Shown here: positions 23,537-35,949 of the stretch, piece after piece
Numbering within the stretch: position 1 is the first letter of the stretch
How the letters are laid out: every line of letters starts with the position of its first letter
Assembly (NCBI GenBank): GCA_029891385.1
Contig: CM057233.1
Location: 10,605,460-10,669,459 of the forward strand
DNA length: 64,000 bases
Origin: Erythroxylum novogranatense
Lineage: Eukaryota > Streptophyta > Magnoliopsida > Malpighiales > Erythroxylaceae
Direction of reading: 5' to 3'
Program-made: the position numbers and the translations under genes
Notes under the pieces: generated by a model
Seen by the model: only the letters and a program-made list of their open reading frames with translations
Database searches by the model: none
What the model was told of the DNA's origin: nothing

Positions 23537-24300
23537 ATCTCCCACTTGACCTAAAGCCAATCGCCTTGATATCTAATACCATAGGCGAGTACATGAGAAT
23601 CAAAACTCTTTTGTGATAATGGCTTTATCAACGGATCGACAATATTCGCGCTCAGGAATTCTCTCGATCCGACATAACCTCGCCCTATGATCTCCCGATC
23701 GATGATATTTCATGAGTGCGTGTTTGGATCGTTGATGAGACCTTGGTTCTTTCGCCTACGCAATAGCCTCATTGTTGTCACAATACAACTGTATGGGCCC
23801 ATCACTGCTAGGAACCACACCAAGTTCAGTAATGAACTTTTTGATCTAAACTACTTCCTTTGCTGCTTTTAAAGCCGCAATGTACTCTGCCTCGGTTGTT
23901 GAATCGGCAGTCGTCTCTTGTTTGGAACTCTTCCAACTAACTGCCGCGCCATTCAGTGTGAATACATAACCTGATTGGGATTTGGAATCATCCTTATCAG
24001 ATTGAAAGTTGGCATCTGTATACCCACTCACCTGGAGATCTCCATCCCCATATATCAAGAACACATCCTTAGTCCTTCGCAAGTATTGAGGATATTCTCG
24101 ATGACCACCCAATGACCCTCACCAGATCCGATTGGTATCCGCTCCTAACACTTAGAGCATATGATACATCGGTCTCGTACATAGCATAACATACATGATA
24201 GATCCTACCGCAGATGCATACGGGATCATATTCATAAGATCCTCTCATCCCGTGTCTTAGGACACATAGATTTTAGAGTGTTATCCCATGAGTCACGGAA
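23537..24300 (-). pseudogene. Copia-B RNase H and 3' end of pol
   Basis: The minus frame at 23846-24112 reads YLRRTKDVFLIYGDGD, SGYTDANFQSDKDDSKSQSG, SWKSSKQETTADST and TEAEYIAA, the Copia RNase H signature. Nearest 23537 is the end of pol, which aligns with 63043-63284 of Copia-D but has frame breaks. At about 24300 the sequence is cut by Sire-C; the matching pol continues at 34117. Confidence 0.9.
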
Positions 24301-24305
24301 GGTAC

Positions 24306-25374
24306 CGTTAAGTCAAACCAGACTTCACGATTAAATAATTTTGATAATAAACAAGAGAAATATACTGAAAAGAAAAAATGAGCGAAAGGAAAAGCAGGCG
24401 ATACAAAAGGCGGAAGAAAAAAATAAGCTAAGGAAAAGGCAGACGATACAAAAGGCATTTATACAAAAGGCATTTATACAAAAGGCATTTAAGCTTTACG
24501 AAGGAAAAGCGACGATACAAAAGGCATTTAAAGAAAATGATTAAAGAAAAACAGATCAAGAAAAAGCAGGCGATACAAAAAGGCATTTTAAGCTTTACGA
24601 AGACAAAAAGCGATTTAAAGAAAAAATGCATTTTAAGCTTTATTTAAGACAAAAGCGATTTAAAGAAAAAGTAGACTAAGCTTTACGAAGACAAAAGCGA
24701 ACGATATGAAAATAAGGCGGAAGAAAGAAACATCGCTTAAGGCGGTTATGGAGCTAAACTGAATAACCGTTTCTTTAAAGATTCAAGAAGCGAGATAGTC
24801 AAGAAGCAGCTTAAAGTTCCACTATAAATAAGAGTCGAGATTGAAGAAGAAATAACTTTTGGAAAAAGTGAATGAAACTCTGTGTATTCAATATCCGCTC
24901 TATCGAGAGAAAATTGCGAACTATTTTCGAAGTGTATATTGTGAAGAGCAACTCTTTTGTAAAAGCTCTTTATCGCTTTTCATTTTTAAAAGTGCTACTG
25001 AGATAGCCCAAGAGGCTAAGAGTAAAAGAATACTTACTGTTAAGAGACACGAAAAGGCTCGGCCTAAAGAATACTTGTAATCGGTTTGGAGATAGTGAAA
25101 ATCTCGGAAGAATATCGAGGATCGGACGTAGCCACGGTTTAGGGTGAACCAGGATAAAATTGCCGTGTTTCTCTCTAACTCTTACTTTTCTTAAATCGTA
25201 GTTTTCATTATTAACAAAGTTTTTCAAACTAGTTAAGAATTGATTTACGATAAGTTTTCGAAAGAACAAGCAATTGTTATTGAAGGGATTAAAGAAAAGT
25301 TTATCACAATTCAACCCCCTTCAGTGTATCTTGGTCATATTATTACTCAATATATTAACGTGTGATTTACTTCA
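24306..25374 (+). repeat. Sire-C 5' LTR
   Basis: 1069 bp, matching 33120-34111 with indels. It contains short direct repeats of ATACAAAAGGCATTT and GCGATTTAAAG, then ACTATAAATAAGAG (a TATA-like box near 24825) and a conserved run to TGTGATTTACTTCA. The 992-bp 3' copy is shorter mainly because of repeat-number differences. Confidence 0.92.
24385..24690. repeat. 15-bp repeat cluster in Sire-C LTR
   Basis: GGCATTTATACAAAA occurs in tandem near 24452-24490 and recurs, decayed, with AAGCGATTTAAAGAAAAA words down to 24690. The 3' LTR counterpart is at 33200-33470. It lies upstream of the TATA-like box, so it is in U3. Confidence 0.8.
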
Positions 25375-25375
25375 A

Positions 25376-25390
25376 TTGGTATCGAGCGAG
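25376..25390 (+). other. Sire-C primer-binding site
   Basis: TTGGTATCGAGCGAG starts one base after the LTR. It resembles the initiator-Met tRNA complement TGGTATCAGAGC but lacks one A. Gypsy-F has the same one-base loss. Confidence 0.8.
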
Positions 25391-25430
25391 GTGTTCAAGA
25401 ATCACTCTAATAAAGTGTGAACTAAAGAAA

Positions 25431-26460
25431 ATGGTGGAATCACACACGATATTGCGAAGGAGCCTCGGTCACCGGACCTCCAAAGATTCAATGGTGAAGA
25501 CTACCACTATTGGAAGGATCGGATGAGATTGTTTATCGAGTCTACTCACATTGACCTTTGGGACATCATCGAGAATGGACCTTACACACGAAGATGATGA
25601 TAAAATCCAATTCCACGAGAAAGATGGACACCGAAAGGTAAAGCAAGATTTCAACTAAACTCCAAAGTTTAAATTTTCTTGAGTTGTGCATCGAAAGCGA
25701 AGTTTAGTATGACAAAGTGCATGGATGCGATATCGCCAAAGAAATGTGGGATACATTATCAATTGCACATGAAGGAACAAATCAAGTGAAGGAGTCCAAG
25801 ATAAGTATTTTGGTGCATCAGTACGAGTTATTCAAGATGAAAGAAGAAGAGACCATTGATCAAATGTTTGGAAGATTCCAAACAATTGTTAATGGGCTAA
25901 AAGCTCTTGGAAGAACGTACAACAGTCAAGACCATGTTCGAAAGATTTTGAGGAGTCTGCCCAAAAGATGGAGACCCAAAGTAAGCTCGCCGTATAAGAA
26001 GCCAAAGACCTAAGCGTCATCAAGCTTGATGAATTGCTTGGATCGTTGAAGATACACGAAGTAGAGCTTGATGCGGAAGATAAGCCCAAAAAGGAGAAGT
26101 CCATAGCGCTCAAAGCAAGTCAAAAGAATTACAAAATCCAGAAGAAGAAAACAAAATGGAATACATCAAAGGCGTTAAAGATTGAAGAAGAAAGGATGAT
26201 GATTCCAGAAGTCGTAATCAATCAAGTGATGAAGGCGATGAGCTATCTTTCATTTCAAGAAAGATAAGAAGAATGTGGAAAAGAAGTCCAAAGGAAATTC
26301 AACATTTAGAAGGAACAATGCAAAGACGATGAAAAGTCGATAAAGCATCCATTACCGTTATGAATGCAAGAAGCGGGACATTACAAGTCCGAAAGTGTCC
26401 AATGTTGAAAAGACAACCCGAAGGAGTAGAGATAACAAGAAAAGCATGATGGCAACGTGG
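25431..26460 (+). pseudogene. Sire-C gag, frameshifted
   Basis: Structural protein of the particle. N-terminal motif FNGEDYHYWKDRMRLFIE (~25485) and DLWDIIENG are typical of Copia gag. The UBN2-type middle region is open at 25717-26013 (EMWDTLSIAHEGTNQVKESK; EETIDQMFGRFQTIVNGLKALG; ILRSLPKRWRPKV). LDELLGSLKIHEVEL follows near 26020-26060, then a lysine-rich stretch. A degraded zinc knuckle (YECKK near 26360) precedes the short ATWEDLD block (~26455). Small indels break the frame repeatedly. Confidence 0.85.
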
Positions 26461-27040
26461 GAAGATCTGGATTCATCGTAATCGATACAAGTTCAAGCGT
26501 CGTAACATGCTAACATATGTCCGTAGTGAAGAAGAAAGTGATGAGGAGGTAACTTCCACTATAATGATATACAAGATGCATATTCGTAATTGTTAGAGGA
26601 TTCTCATGCTATTCTCAAACAAGACAAACCGTTGAAGAAGAAATATGTAGAAAACCTCAAACATACTCATGAGATAGAGTGAGAATATAAGTTTGAGAAA
26701 GCAAGTTGAGGAATTGAATAACAACAAAGTTGTAGATAGATTCAAGAGATTAATCAATTGAAATCGAGAATTAATAATCTCTCAATTGATCTAGCTAAAT
26801 TTACGAGATAGTACAAAGCAGATGAATGAAATGATAGGAGAATCTGGATATCCGGGGATAAAACTGGATTAGGGTTTACTAAAATAAGCTGACAAAGATT
26901 ACGTAGTAAAATCACCGCTTTCAAAAAATAAGAAAAGATATCAATCGATTTTCAGAAAGGTCATCAACATTATCATTCTACACATCATTATCATTCATTA
27001 CATCGATTAACCCTAAAGGACCCAAGAGAATCGGGTACCT
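26461..27040 (+). pseudogene. Sire-C gag-protease junction, heavily decayed
   Basis: The reading frame is too broken to follow. Coiled-coil-like fragments rich in Lys, Glu and Asn appear near 26620-26830, as in the gag tail and gag-pol linker of Sireviruses. Assignment is by position only. Confidence 0.45.
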
Positions 27041-28400
27041 AAAAATAATGTAATATCTCCCACGAAATCCTTCGTTGGAAGAACCAAAGAAGCACCATTG
27101 GTATATGGACGGTGGATGCTCGCGTCACATGACGGAAACAAGTCTATGTTCCTAGATCTTCAAGATCAAGAAAGGAGGATCAAGAACTTTTGGAGACAAC
27201 CAACAAGGAAAGATAATCGGGTTTGGTAAGAATTTCATGCATGCATTAATAACGTATTACTAGTTGATGGTTTAAAGCATAACTTGATAAGTATTAGTCA
27301 ATTATGTGATTACGGTTTGAAGTTTCTTTTAATCAAAATTTTGTGAAGTCGAAACAAAGATGGTTCCATCTTCTTTTCACCAAAAGACGAAACAATCTTT
27401 ATAAAATTGATTTAGATGTTTTCGGCCTCAAAATATTTCATGTTTTCTATCTACTAAAGATGAAAGGCGATCCGGCATAAAAAACTAGGTCATGTCAGCT
27501 TTAAACATATTTCAAAACTTTGAAACATGATTTGGCAAAAGGTTTGCCACAAATTGTTTTGACAAAGATTTCTTTTGTGAAAGTTGTCGAAAGGGAAACA
27601 AGTTAAAACCTCTTTCTCTTCAAAATATTTCATAACTTCTTCTGCACTACTTGAGTTGTTACATATGGACTTATTTGGTCCAACAAGAACAATAAGTCTT
27701 GGTGGAAAGAAGTATGGACTTGTGATTGTTGATGATTTTACAAGGTTTTGTTGGATACTCTTTCTATCACATAAAGATGAGTCTTTCAAGTGTTTTAGAA
27801 ACCTTTCCATGAGATTACAAAATGAAAGAGGAATGTCTATAGAAGCATAAGGAGTGATCATGGAGGAGAATTTGAAAATGAGAAGTTCGTAGTATTCGTG
27901 AAGAAAAGAAATTTTCATAACTTCTCTACGCCCCAAGGACTCCACAATGAGAATGGAGTTGTTGAGAGGAAGAATAGAACGATTCAAGAGATGGCAAGAA
28001 CAATGTTTGCGAGATGAATCTTCCTAAATACTTCAAGGAAAGTCATCAATACAAAGATGTTACATTCGTAATAGAGTGTCTGCGACCAATGTCAAGAAAA
28101 CTCCTATGAGTTGTGGAATGGAAGAAGACCAAACATTTCTTATTTCCATCCTTTTGGCCGCAAGTGCACTTTTCGAACACAAAGGAAGCTCTGGACAAAT
28201 TTGATGCGAAGACACTTTCAGAATTTTTCTAGGCTATTCTCTCACTTCAAAGGCATTTAGAGTCTTCAACCTCACCTCAAAGACTGTTGAAGAAACTATT
28301 CACGTTAAGTTCGATGATAGCTCTCAACCCAATAAGGAAGAGGAATCGGAAGATGATGTGTTATAATGCCCTTGACGCAGTTGTAAGGAAGTATCTTCAT
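27041..28400 (+). pseudogene. Sire-C protease end and integrase
   Basis: HHWYMDGGCSRHMTG-like protease residues (~27100, GGC for the usual SGC) precede a long GAG-pre-integrase stretch (KKLGHVSFKHISK ~27480). The integrase core is open at 27584-27850: ELLHMDLFGPTRTISLGGKKYGL with a catalytic Asp, then FTRFCWILFLSHKDES. After it come GDHGGEFEN-like and HNENGVVERKNRT-like pieces in other frames up to ~28010. Homopolymer-length changes cause several of the frame breaks. Confidence 0.85.
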
Positions 28401-28559
28401 CAGAACACTTCATGATGAAAAGAGATATCTCTAAGAATTTTGAGTTAAAGAAAGATTGGAGATACAAAAGCTCTCATCCTAAAGAGTCAATTATCGGAGA
28501 AACCTCGGAAGGTGTAAGAACAAGGTCCAAGTTCGTAAGAGAAGCCAGCGTGGCATTTA

Positions 28560-29940
28560 TATCCAAGTAGAACCTAAAAAGATTGATGAAGCTCTAAAAG
28601 ATGAAGCATGGATATTAGCTATGCAAGAGGAGTTGAATCAATTCAAGAGGAATAAAGTCCGTCCTTAGTTCCTAAACCGAAAAGAAATCCATTATTGGTA
28701 CTAGATGGATATTCAAGAATAAGCTAGACTAATCAGAAAAGTAAGTCGCAATAAGGCAAGATTAGTAGCACAAGGCTATAATCAGCAGGAAGGAATAGAC
28801 TATAATGAGACATATGCTCCAAAGAGCAAGACTTGAAGCAATAAGGATACCGCTTGCATATCTTTGTTGCCATGACATAAAGCTTTTCAGATGGATGTAA
28901 AAGTGCATTTTGAATGGCTTTATAGATGAAGAAGTCTATGTCAAGCAACCTCCTGGATTTGAGGATATAAAGTATCCAGATCATGTCTACAGACTTCATA
29001 AAGCCTTATATGGATCAAACAGCTCTAGAGCATGGTATGATCGTCTGAGCTCATTTCTTATTGAAAATGGATTTACTAGAGGTAAAGTTGACAAAAATCT
29101 TTTAGGAAGAACTTGTATAATGATTTTATTATTGTGCAAATCTATGTTGATGATATTATTTTGGTGCCACCTCAAAAAGTTATGCATAAGCTTTGAAAAT
29201 ATGATGAAAATGAATTTGAGATGAGCATGATGGGTGAGTTAAAATTCTTTCTTGGATTGCAAGTAAAGCAAACTAAGGATAAGATTTTTATCCATCAACA
29301 AAAATATGTCAAAGAATTGTTGTCTAAATTTGATATGTGCAGTGTTAAAAGTATGTCTACACCGATGCATCCTTCAAACTTGTTGTCAAAAGACGAAAAT
29401 GGTAAGAAGGTGGATCAAACCCTATTTAGAGGATGATTGGTTCTTTGCTTTATCTTCTGACAAGTAGACACGACATTCTATTCATGTATGCTTGTGTGCA
29501 AGGTTTCAGCCGATCCTAGAGAATCTCATTACATAGTCAGAAACGAATTTTGAGATATCTCTTAGGTACTACCGATCTTTGCTTAATGTATGAGAAAGGT
29601 AAAGATTTCAGGTTGAATGGATATTGCGATGCGGACTACGCGGTGATAGGATTGAAAGGAAGAGCACGAGTGGTGGTTGTCACTACTCGACCAAACACCG
29701 TGTCATGGTCAAGCAAGAGACAAAGCTCGATTGCATTATCAACCGCAGAAGTTGAATATATGTCCGCCGAAGTTGTTGTTCACAATTATGTGGATCAAGT
29801 ATCAATTGGAGGACTACTCAATACAAGAGGAAGAGATTCCAATATATCGCAACAACACAAATACCATCGACTTGTCAAAGAATCCAATTCAACATTCAAG
29901 GGTGAAGCACATTGAAGTTAGACATCATTTTTGAGAGATT
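28560..29940 (+). pseudogene. Sire-C reverse transcriptase and RNase H
   Basis: Recognisable pieces: DEAWILAMQEELNQF (~28605), ARLVAQGYNQQEGIDY (~28760), the 28910-29080 stretch EEVYVKQPPGFED..YRLHKALYG and RAWYDRLSSFLIENGF, the catalytic box IYVDDI (YVDD at 29143-29154, one frame off its upstream neighbour), MMGELKFFLGLQVKQ (~29228) and KYVKELLSKFDM. RNase H is open at 29550-29915: MRYLLGTTDLCLMYEKG, GYCDADYA, SWSSKRQSSIALSTAEVEYM. The pol end (RVKHIEVRHHF) is near 29935. Confidence 0.9.
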
Positions 29941-30063
29941 ACGCTCGTAAGAAAGTTGTCACCTACAATTCGTGGAAACGAAATTTCAGTGGGCAAATAT
30001 CTTCACAAAACCACTAAGTGAAGATCGCTTTAAAGAAATCAGACGCAACCTCAATATGGTGAT

Positions 30064-30390
30064 GTTAACAGACCAATCATCTGGTTTTTCGCAAAGAAGA
30101 AACAGATAGACGGAGGAGTTAACGGACCAATCATCTGGTTTTTCGCAAAGAAGAAACAGATAGACGGAGGAGTTAACGGACCAATCATCTGGTTTTTCAC
30201 AAAGAAGAAACAGATAGACGGAGGAGTTAACGGACCAATCATCCGGTTTTTCGCAAAGAAGAAACAGAGATGACAGAGAGATAATCGGATCAATCATCCG
30301 GTTTTCGCAAAGAAGAAACAGACAGATGAGCGGTAGAGTTAATGATTGATCATCGATTTTCAAAAGAAAGACAATGAAACGGTGGAGTTA
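30064..30390. repeat. 54-bp tandem array after Sire-C pol
   Basis: Four clean units start at GTTAAC (30064, 30118, 30172, 30226), followed by two decayed ones. Each unit holds CCAATCATCTGGTTTTTC, then a purine-rich run from GCAAAGAAGAAACAG to GACGGAGGAG. As 54 is a multiple of three, frames stay open through the array and give meaningless 18-residue protein repeats on the minus strand. Confidence 0.92.
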
Positions 30391-30589
30391 AACGGCGCTG
30401 ACGGTTTCAGACTTAAAACTTCTTTCACAAAGAAAATTTTAGAGGAAAAAGGTCACGATCATCGAGAAGTACAATCGTTCTAGAATTTGCTATAAAATCC
30501 CTAAACCGACGTTTGGGATCTCTAACAAATTCGAAATTGCTAGTTCTCTCAAATCTCTCTGAAAATTCTTCAAGCGAAGTTCCTATTCA

Positions 30590-32480
30590 CTCGTAATCAA
30601 CAAGATGAATGTCGCCCATTTTGCGAGTTGATCAAGGAGCAAACTGGGAAGATTGGTAAACTTTGAAGATCTAAGAAGGAACAAATGGATATAGAGCCGA
30701 GATAATAGCGGCGGGATGGAGAAACTTCTTTCAAATACGAGAGCAAGTTTATCTCAACGAAGTTTATGAGTTCGAAACATACTAAAACTGTGGATAATAC
30801 AATCGATCGTATGTAGAAACACTCCTGTTATAAGAAACAAGGAGTTATCGGAAAGAGTCACCGAATGTCCGTAGTGGAGTTCAACCTACTAACATGGTGA
30901 AATGGATGACTAAGTCAAGTTGAACGAAGATGAAGTTACTCGTCAACTTTATGGTCGTAACAACCCAATCGAAAGAAGAGCCTCTTGGCTTGTACCAAAG
31001 GCAAGGGTTTTGTTTCTTGTTTTGTGATTTGTGTGTTACCTAGATAGGTTCAAGACATCAAGTCACTACTTTGATGAACAATGTATCCTTCATCTCCTGA
31101 ATCACCAACCAATAGATTTACCATTTTGATTTATCAATATATGGTTAAATCAATAAAGGATACAAACACTCTCCGTATGGAATGTTGTTGACAAGGATGT
31201 TTAAAGAATCAGAATCGATTGAGTTGGGAGTCGAGATGAAGGTATACGTAAGAAGTTATATAGATTCTACATCGACACAAAATGGGTCCGAGATTTTCAG
31301 ACAAACAAGGAAATGTAAGAATCAAGGAAAGCAACAACTGAGGGGGAGCCTAAACCGAAGAAATCTTCTATAAAGGAGAGAAGATCACACTCTCAGGAGT
31401 CGAAGTCAAGAACTGTTCGATTTTTTGAATCAGGTGACTTAAAGCGGAAAGGGGAACCTTTGGTGAGTGACATTCATAAGCAAGCAAGAACGCCACCCAC
31501 AAAGGAAATCGTGCGACGTAAAGAAGCCGACCCTTCCAGAGATTCGAGCAAACCAAAGCATTATGAACGACAGAGATCAAAAGTTACAAAATCACTGTCA
31601 TCAATCCTTGAGAAAGTTTCAGAAACTCAATCTCAAGGAAATGAAGGAAAAAGGAAAGTAGAAGAACCTGAGAAGAAGAAAGTTCAATCCAAGAGGTCAC
31701 CAAGGTTAAAGAAAATAAGTGCAAGAAAAGAAGAAAATCCAACAATGAGGCAAAGGCTAAGAAGACAAGACTAGAAGAAACTGTTGTTGACATTTCTAAA
31801 AATCACGCATGTCTTTGTTAGTGTTGTTGATCTTTCTTTGAAGTTAATATGGAAGCTCGCCATGAAGCTTATGTGGAAGTCGTTAAGGGTAATATTAAGG
31901 ATTCTCACAAAATTTTAATAATCCAATTTTGAAGAAATAGTTCTACTACTTTTCAGTCCACATTTGTCCATAAACAAGTTGCTACACATGTTTTGGGACA
32001 AAAGGCTACTTCAAAAGTTGTAAGTGTGATGACTAATGTTCCATCCAAGTATTTATCTTTTCAAAGAGAAAGATGGGAACATAGATTGGTTGTAATAGAG
32101 GAGAAGAAGACCAAGTCTGTCATCATCCGAGACAAACCAAAGAGATATGTGAAAGCCTTCTTCAAATCGGTTGAATATGATAATGACATTTTACATCCAT
32201 TGGATAGGGGTTACAAAATTTCTATGATCAATCAAGAGAGTGGGAGAGAACCATATCCACCAGAGCCATTTGGAGAGCGATCACTTCTTATCCTATCTCG
32301 AGCAAGATAATAATCAAGGTGGTACCGATCTTCAACCACCAAATTTTGTTGAACTCAATTATGAGAAGCTAAAGTCGAAAGTTCAACCCGAGCAAGATTG
32401 GATGACATGTCTCACGATCGAGTTGAAGAGGCAAGAAATTGATTGATGCGGCATGTAAGAAGAAAAGGAGTGGTAAGTCC
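30590..32480 (+). pseudogene. Sire-C env-like region
   Basis: Lies after pol, where Sireviruses carry an extra ORF of debated, possibly envelope-like function. Near 30705-30780 the sequence reads AGWRNFFQIREQVYLNEVYEF and near 31170-31240 PYGMLLTRMFKESESIELG, both like the plant transposon protein domain common in such ORFs. A charged Lys/Glu/Ser-rich stretch follows (31460-31774: SSILEKVSETQSQGNEGKRK; KRSPRLKKISA), then 31993-32310 with FLSFQRERWEHRLVVIE-like residues. No convincing signal peptide or membrane segment remains. Frames are broken. Confidence 0.65.
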
Positions 32481-33107
32481 ATCTGCGGTATCAAGATCCA
32501 GACCAAGTCTAACTAAGGCAACAGCAGATGATCCACAAGGAGGCAATATCGAATGGGTCAAGATTGTTCGCTCGATTGGCAACTCGTAATGTTGTTTTAC
32601 TATAATACGTAACATTATGCTAAATCGACCTCGTGGAGATCACTTCAATTCTGAAGCTATGCCATGGTTTGACGCACTTTTCAACGAATAAGAGATTCCT
32701 ATGATCTTGATATCAATGAACAAGTCAGATTTGTTCCTCCTCCTCTTCTCGCAAATCATTGAACCAAATGTCTTTAACAAGGAAGCTTATACAACAACAA
32801 GGGCTATCGTTGAAAAGCAAGTTGTTAAGACAAGACTCGATCGCAGATGAATCATCAACTCTAAAGAAGCAGGTTGAAGCTTGATAAAGATATGAAGAAG
32901 ATTAAGAAGATTTGAAAAGTTGGTGAAGCAGATTGGAAAATAATTTTTGATCAATAACAAATAGGGGAGAAGGAGAAGGAAGAGAGAAGGGAGAAGGAAG
33001 AAATCAATTTGGAAGGATGAAGATAATTTTTATCTCAATACTTCAGATAATTCATAAGTATATGATACTTTTCATATTTCTCTAAATTACAAGTATTTGT
33101 TATTATC

Positions 33108-33119
33108 AAAAGGGGAGAA
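33108..33119 (+). other. Sire-C polypurine tract
   Basis: AAAAGGGGAGAA adjoins the 3' LTR start TGTTAAGTC at 33120. Confidence 0.92.
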
Positions 33120-34111
33120 TGTTAAGTCAAACCAGACTTCACGATTAAATAATTTTGATAATAAACAAAGAGAAATATACTGAAAGAAAAAATAGACTAA
33201 GGAAAAGCAGGCGATACAAAAGGCGGAAGAAAAAAATGATTTAAGGAAAAGCGATTTATACAAAAGGCATTTATACAAAAGGCATTTATACAAAAGGCAT
33301 TTAAGCTTTACGAAGGAAAAGCATTTATACAAAAGGCATTTAAAGAAAAGCAGATTTAAAGAAAAACAGATTTAAGAAAAGGCATTTAAAGAAAAGGTAT
33401 TTTAAGCTTTACGAAGACAAAAAGCGATTTAAAGAAAAAGGCATTTAAGCTTTACTAAGACAAAAAGCGACGATATGAAAATAAGACGGAAGAAAGAAAC
33501 ATCGCTTAAGACTACATGAGCTAAACCTGAATAACCGCTTTTAAAGATTCAAGAAGCGAGATAGTCAAGAAACAAATGAAGTTCCGACTATAAATAAGAG
33601 TCGAGATCAAGAAACTCGTATTCAATATCTGTCTATCTCGAGAGAAAAATTGCGAACTATTTTTGAGTGTATATGTGAAGAGCAACTCTTTGTAAAAGCT
33701 CTTTATCGCTTTTCATTTTTAAAAGTGCTACAGATAGCCCCAAGAGGCTAAGAGTAAAAGAATACTCATTGTTAAGAGACCCAAGAGGCTCATCTAAAGA
33801 ATACTTGTAATCGGTTTGGAGATAGTGAAAATCTCGGAAGAATATCCGAGGATCGGACGAGCCTACGGTTTGGGGTGAACTAGGATAAAATTGCTGTGTT
33901 TCTCTCTCTAACTCTTACTTTTCTTAAATCGTAGTTTTCATTATTAACAAAGTTTTTCAAACTAGTTAAGAATTGATTTACGATAAGTTTTCTGAAAGAA
34001 CAAATAATTGTTATTGCAGGGATTAAAGAAAAGTTTATCACAATTCAACCCCCCCTTCTTGTGTATCTTGGTCATATTATTACTCAATATATTAACGTGT
34101 GATTTACTTCA
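33120..34111 (+). repeat. Sire-C 3' LTR
   Basis: 992 bp, TGTTAAGTC to ACTTCA, followed by the target duplication GGTAC. It matches the 5' LTR with scattered substitutions and many small indels. Confidence 0.92.
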
Positions 34112-34116
34112 GGTAC

Positions 34117-35949
34117 CCTCTCTTGGATTGCTCCATGCTAAAGCTTTTTAGCATCTTGTCTATGTACGTTGATTGTGAAAGACCAAGCAACCTTTTTGAT
34201 CTATCTCTATAAATTCTTATCCCAATGATATAAGTTGCTTCACCAAGGTCTTTCATGGCAAATTGTTTGGACAACTAAATCTTGGCTGATTGTAGCATAG
34301 AGACATCGTTTCCTAGCAATAATATGTCATCTACATACAGCACAAGGAATACGATTACAGTCCCATTAACCTTCTTATACACACAGTGTTCATCCGGATT
34401 TTGTGAGAAACCAAACTCTTTGATTATCTCATCAAAACGGATGTTCCAACTCCTGGATGCTTGCTTCAATCCATAGATGGATTTCTGAGGCTTGTATGGC
34501 GTGAAACCATTTCTGAGACTCTGAACTCTTCAAAACCTCTTCATAGGTGGTAGGCTCATTATCTTCTATGAGCAATACGTCATTCTATTCATTCACGAGA
34601 AATTCATATCTCTCGGGAACAGAGCGTATCCTACGTGACCTATGAACTTCGTGTGTTGTAGAAGGTTGAACTGTTACTTCATCCGTATGAGTTACGCTTC
34701 GTGTTCAGCGAGCGATTGAAGGCGTCTGCTCGAGCATCCTGAACTTCTTCAAGTTCTATTTTGCTCCCACTGCCTTCTTGTAAAAGAAACTCTTTCTCTA
34801 AAGACAACATGCTTCAAACAAACACTTTTGTTCCTCGAAGGTAGAATTGATATCCCATTGTTTCTTTAGGATATCCTACTAACAAACACTTGTCGACTTT
34901 GCATCAAGTTTATCGACAAAGGTCCGCCTCACATAAGCGTGACAACCCCAAACTTTCAAATGAGTAAGATAGGTCTTTGTTAGTCCACATCTCATATGGA
35001 GTAACATCAATCTGTCTTTGATGGAACTCGCTTAACAAGTAAACAATTGTCTCGATTGCATACCCCAAAAAGATTTTGGTAACTTTGCAAAGCCCATCAT
35101 AGATCGTACTATGTCTAACAAGGTTCGATTTCTCCTTTCAGCCACACCATTATGTGTGGTGTGTAAGGAGGAGTCCATTGAGATAAAATCCCATTATCTA
35201 CGAGATAATCCAAAACTCTTGGTCTAAGTATTCCCCACCACGATCGATCGTAATGTCTTGATACTTTTCCCAAGTTGGTTTTCTACTTCATTTCAATTGT
35301 TTGAACTTTTCAAATGCTTCAGATTTGTATCTCATCGAGATCTGGTACCCATATCGAGAATAATCATCGATAAAGGTAATGAAGTAAAGACAACCACTTC
35401 GGTATGGATGGACATCGGACCACATACATCTGAATGTATTAGGTCTAATACTCCATCGCTCGTTCACCCTTTCCTTAAAGGGTAACTTAGTCATCTTGCC
35501 TAATAAACAAGATTCGCATGTGTCATATGATTCATAATCAAATGACCCTAAACTTTCATTCTCATGGAGCTTAGCTATCGTCTCTCATTTATATGGCCAA
35601 GGCGACAATGCCATAAGTAAGTTGATTTTAAATTATCTCGCTTATGTCTTTTCGCTTCATTGACATTCATAATTGAATATCTAATATGTAAATTCCATTG
35701 CATAATGTACCAAGACTATAAAGCATTCCATTCAAACTAATAGAAAACCATTGTTACTACAAGTCAAATGGAAACCAAATCTATTTAAACAAGAAATGCA
35801 TAATATGTTCTTTGTTAATACAGTACAAAATAACATTCATCTAATTTAATTACAAGCCCGGTGGGGAGTGAAAAAAGTAAGTGCCTACGCTAATGCAACA
35901 ACTCTTGCTCCATTTCCCACACGCAGTCTAGTTCTCCTTCATGAGTCGC
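34117..35949 (-). pseudogene. Copia-B integrase to reverse transcriptase
   Basis: Reading leftward: GAG-pre-integrase and integrase pieces (35288-35494: [35 protein letters not shown]), KVWGCHAYV near 34950, the NDVLLIEDNEPTTYEE linker near 34580, then reverse transcriptase (34275-34469: FSQNPDEHCVYKKVNG; LYVDDILLLGND). Compared with Copia-D, about 366 bp of the front of reverse transcriptase is missing at ~34505, where SSESQKWF runs directly into QKSIYGLKQAS-like sequence. Sire-C interrupts the domain at 34116. Confidence 0.9.

Larger units (their letters stand above)
24306..34111 (+). mobile_element. Sire-C: full-length Sirevirus-like Copia
   Basis: GGTAC flanks both sides (24301-24305, 34112-34116). 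The LTRs begin TGTTAAGTC (the 5' copy has C for the first T) and end ACTTCA. Between them are a primer-binding site, gag, pol in Copia order (integrase before reverse transcriptase), a 54-bp array, an env-like region and a polypurine tract. The 9.8-kb length and the extra open region after pol fit the SIRE/Maximus lineage. Copia-D shows the uninterrupted target as GATGGTACCTTCCC (other strand). All genes carry frameshifts. Confidence 0.9.

Noticed and set aside
29986..30363. 125- and 80-residue minus-strand frames with 18-residue repeats
   Set aside because: By-product of the 54-bp tandem array (54 is divisible by 3).
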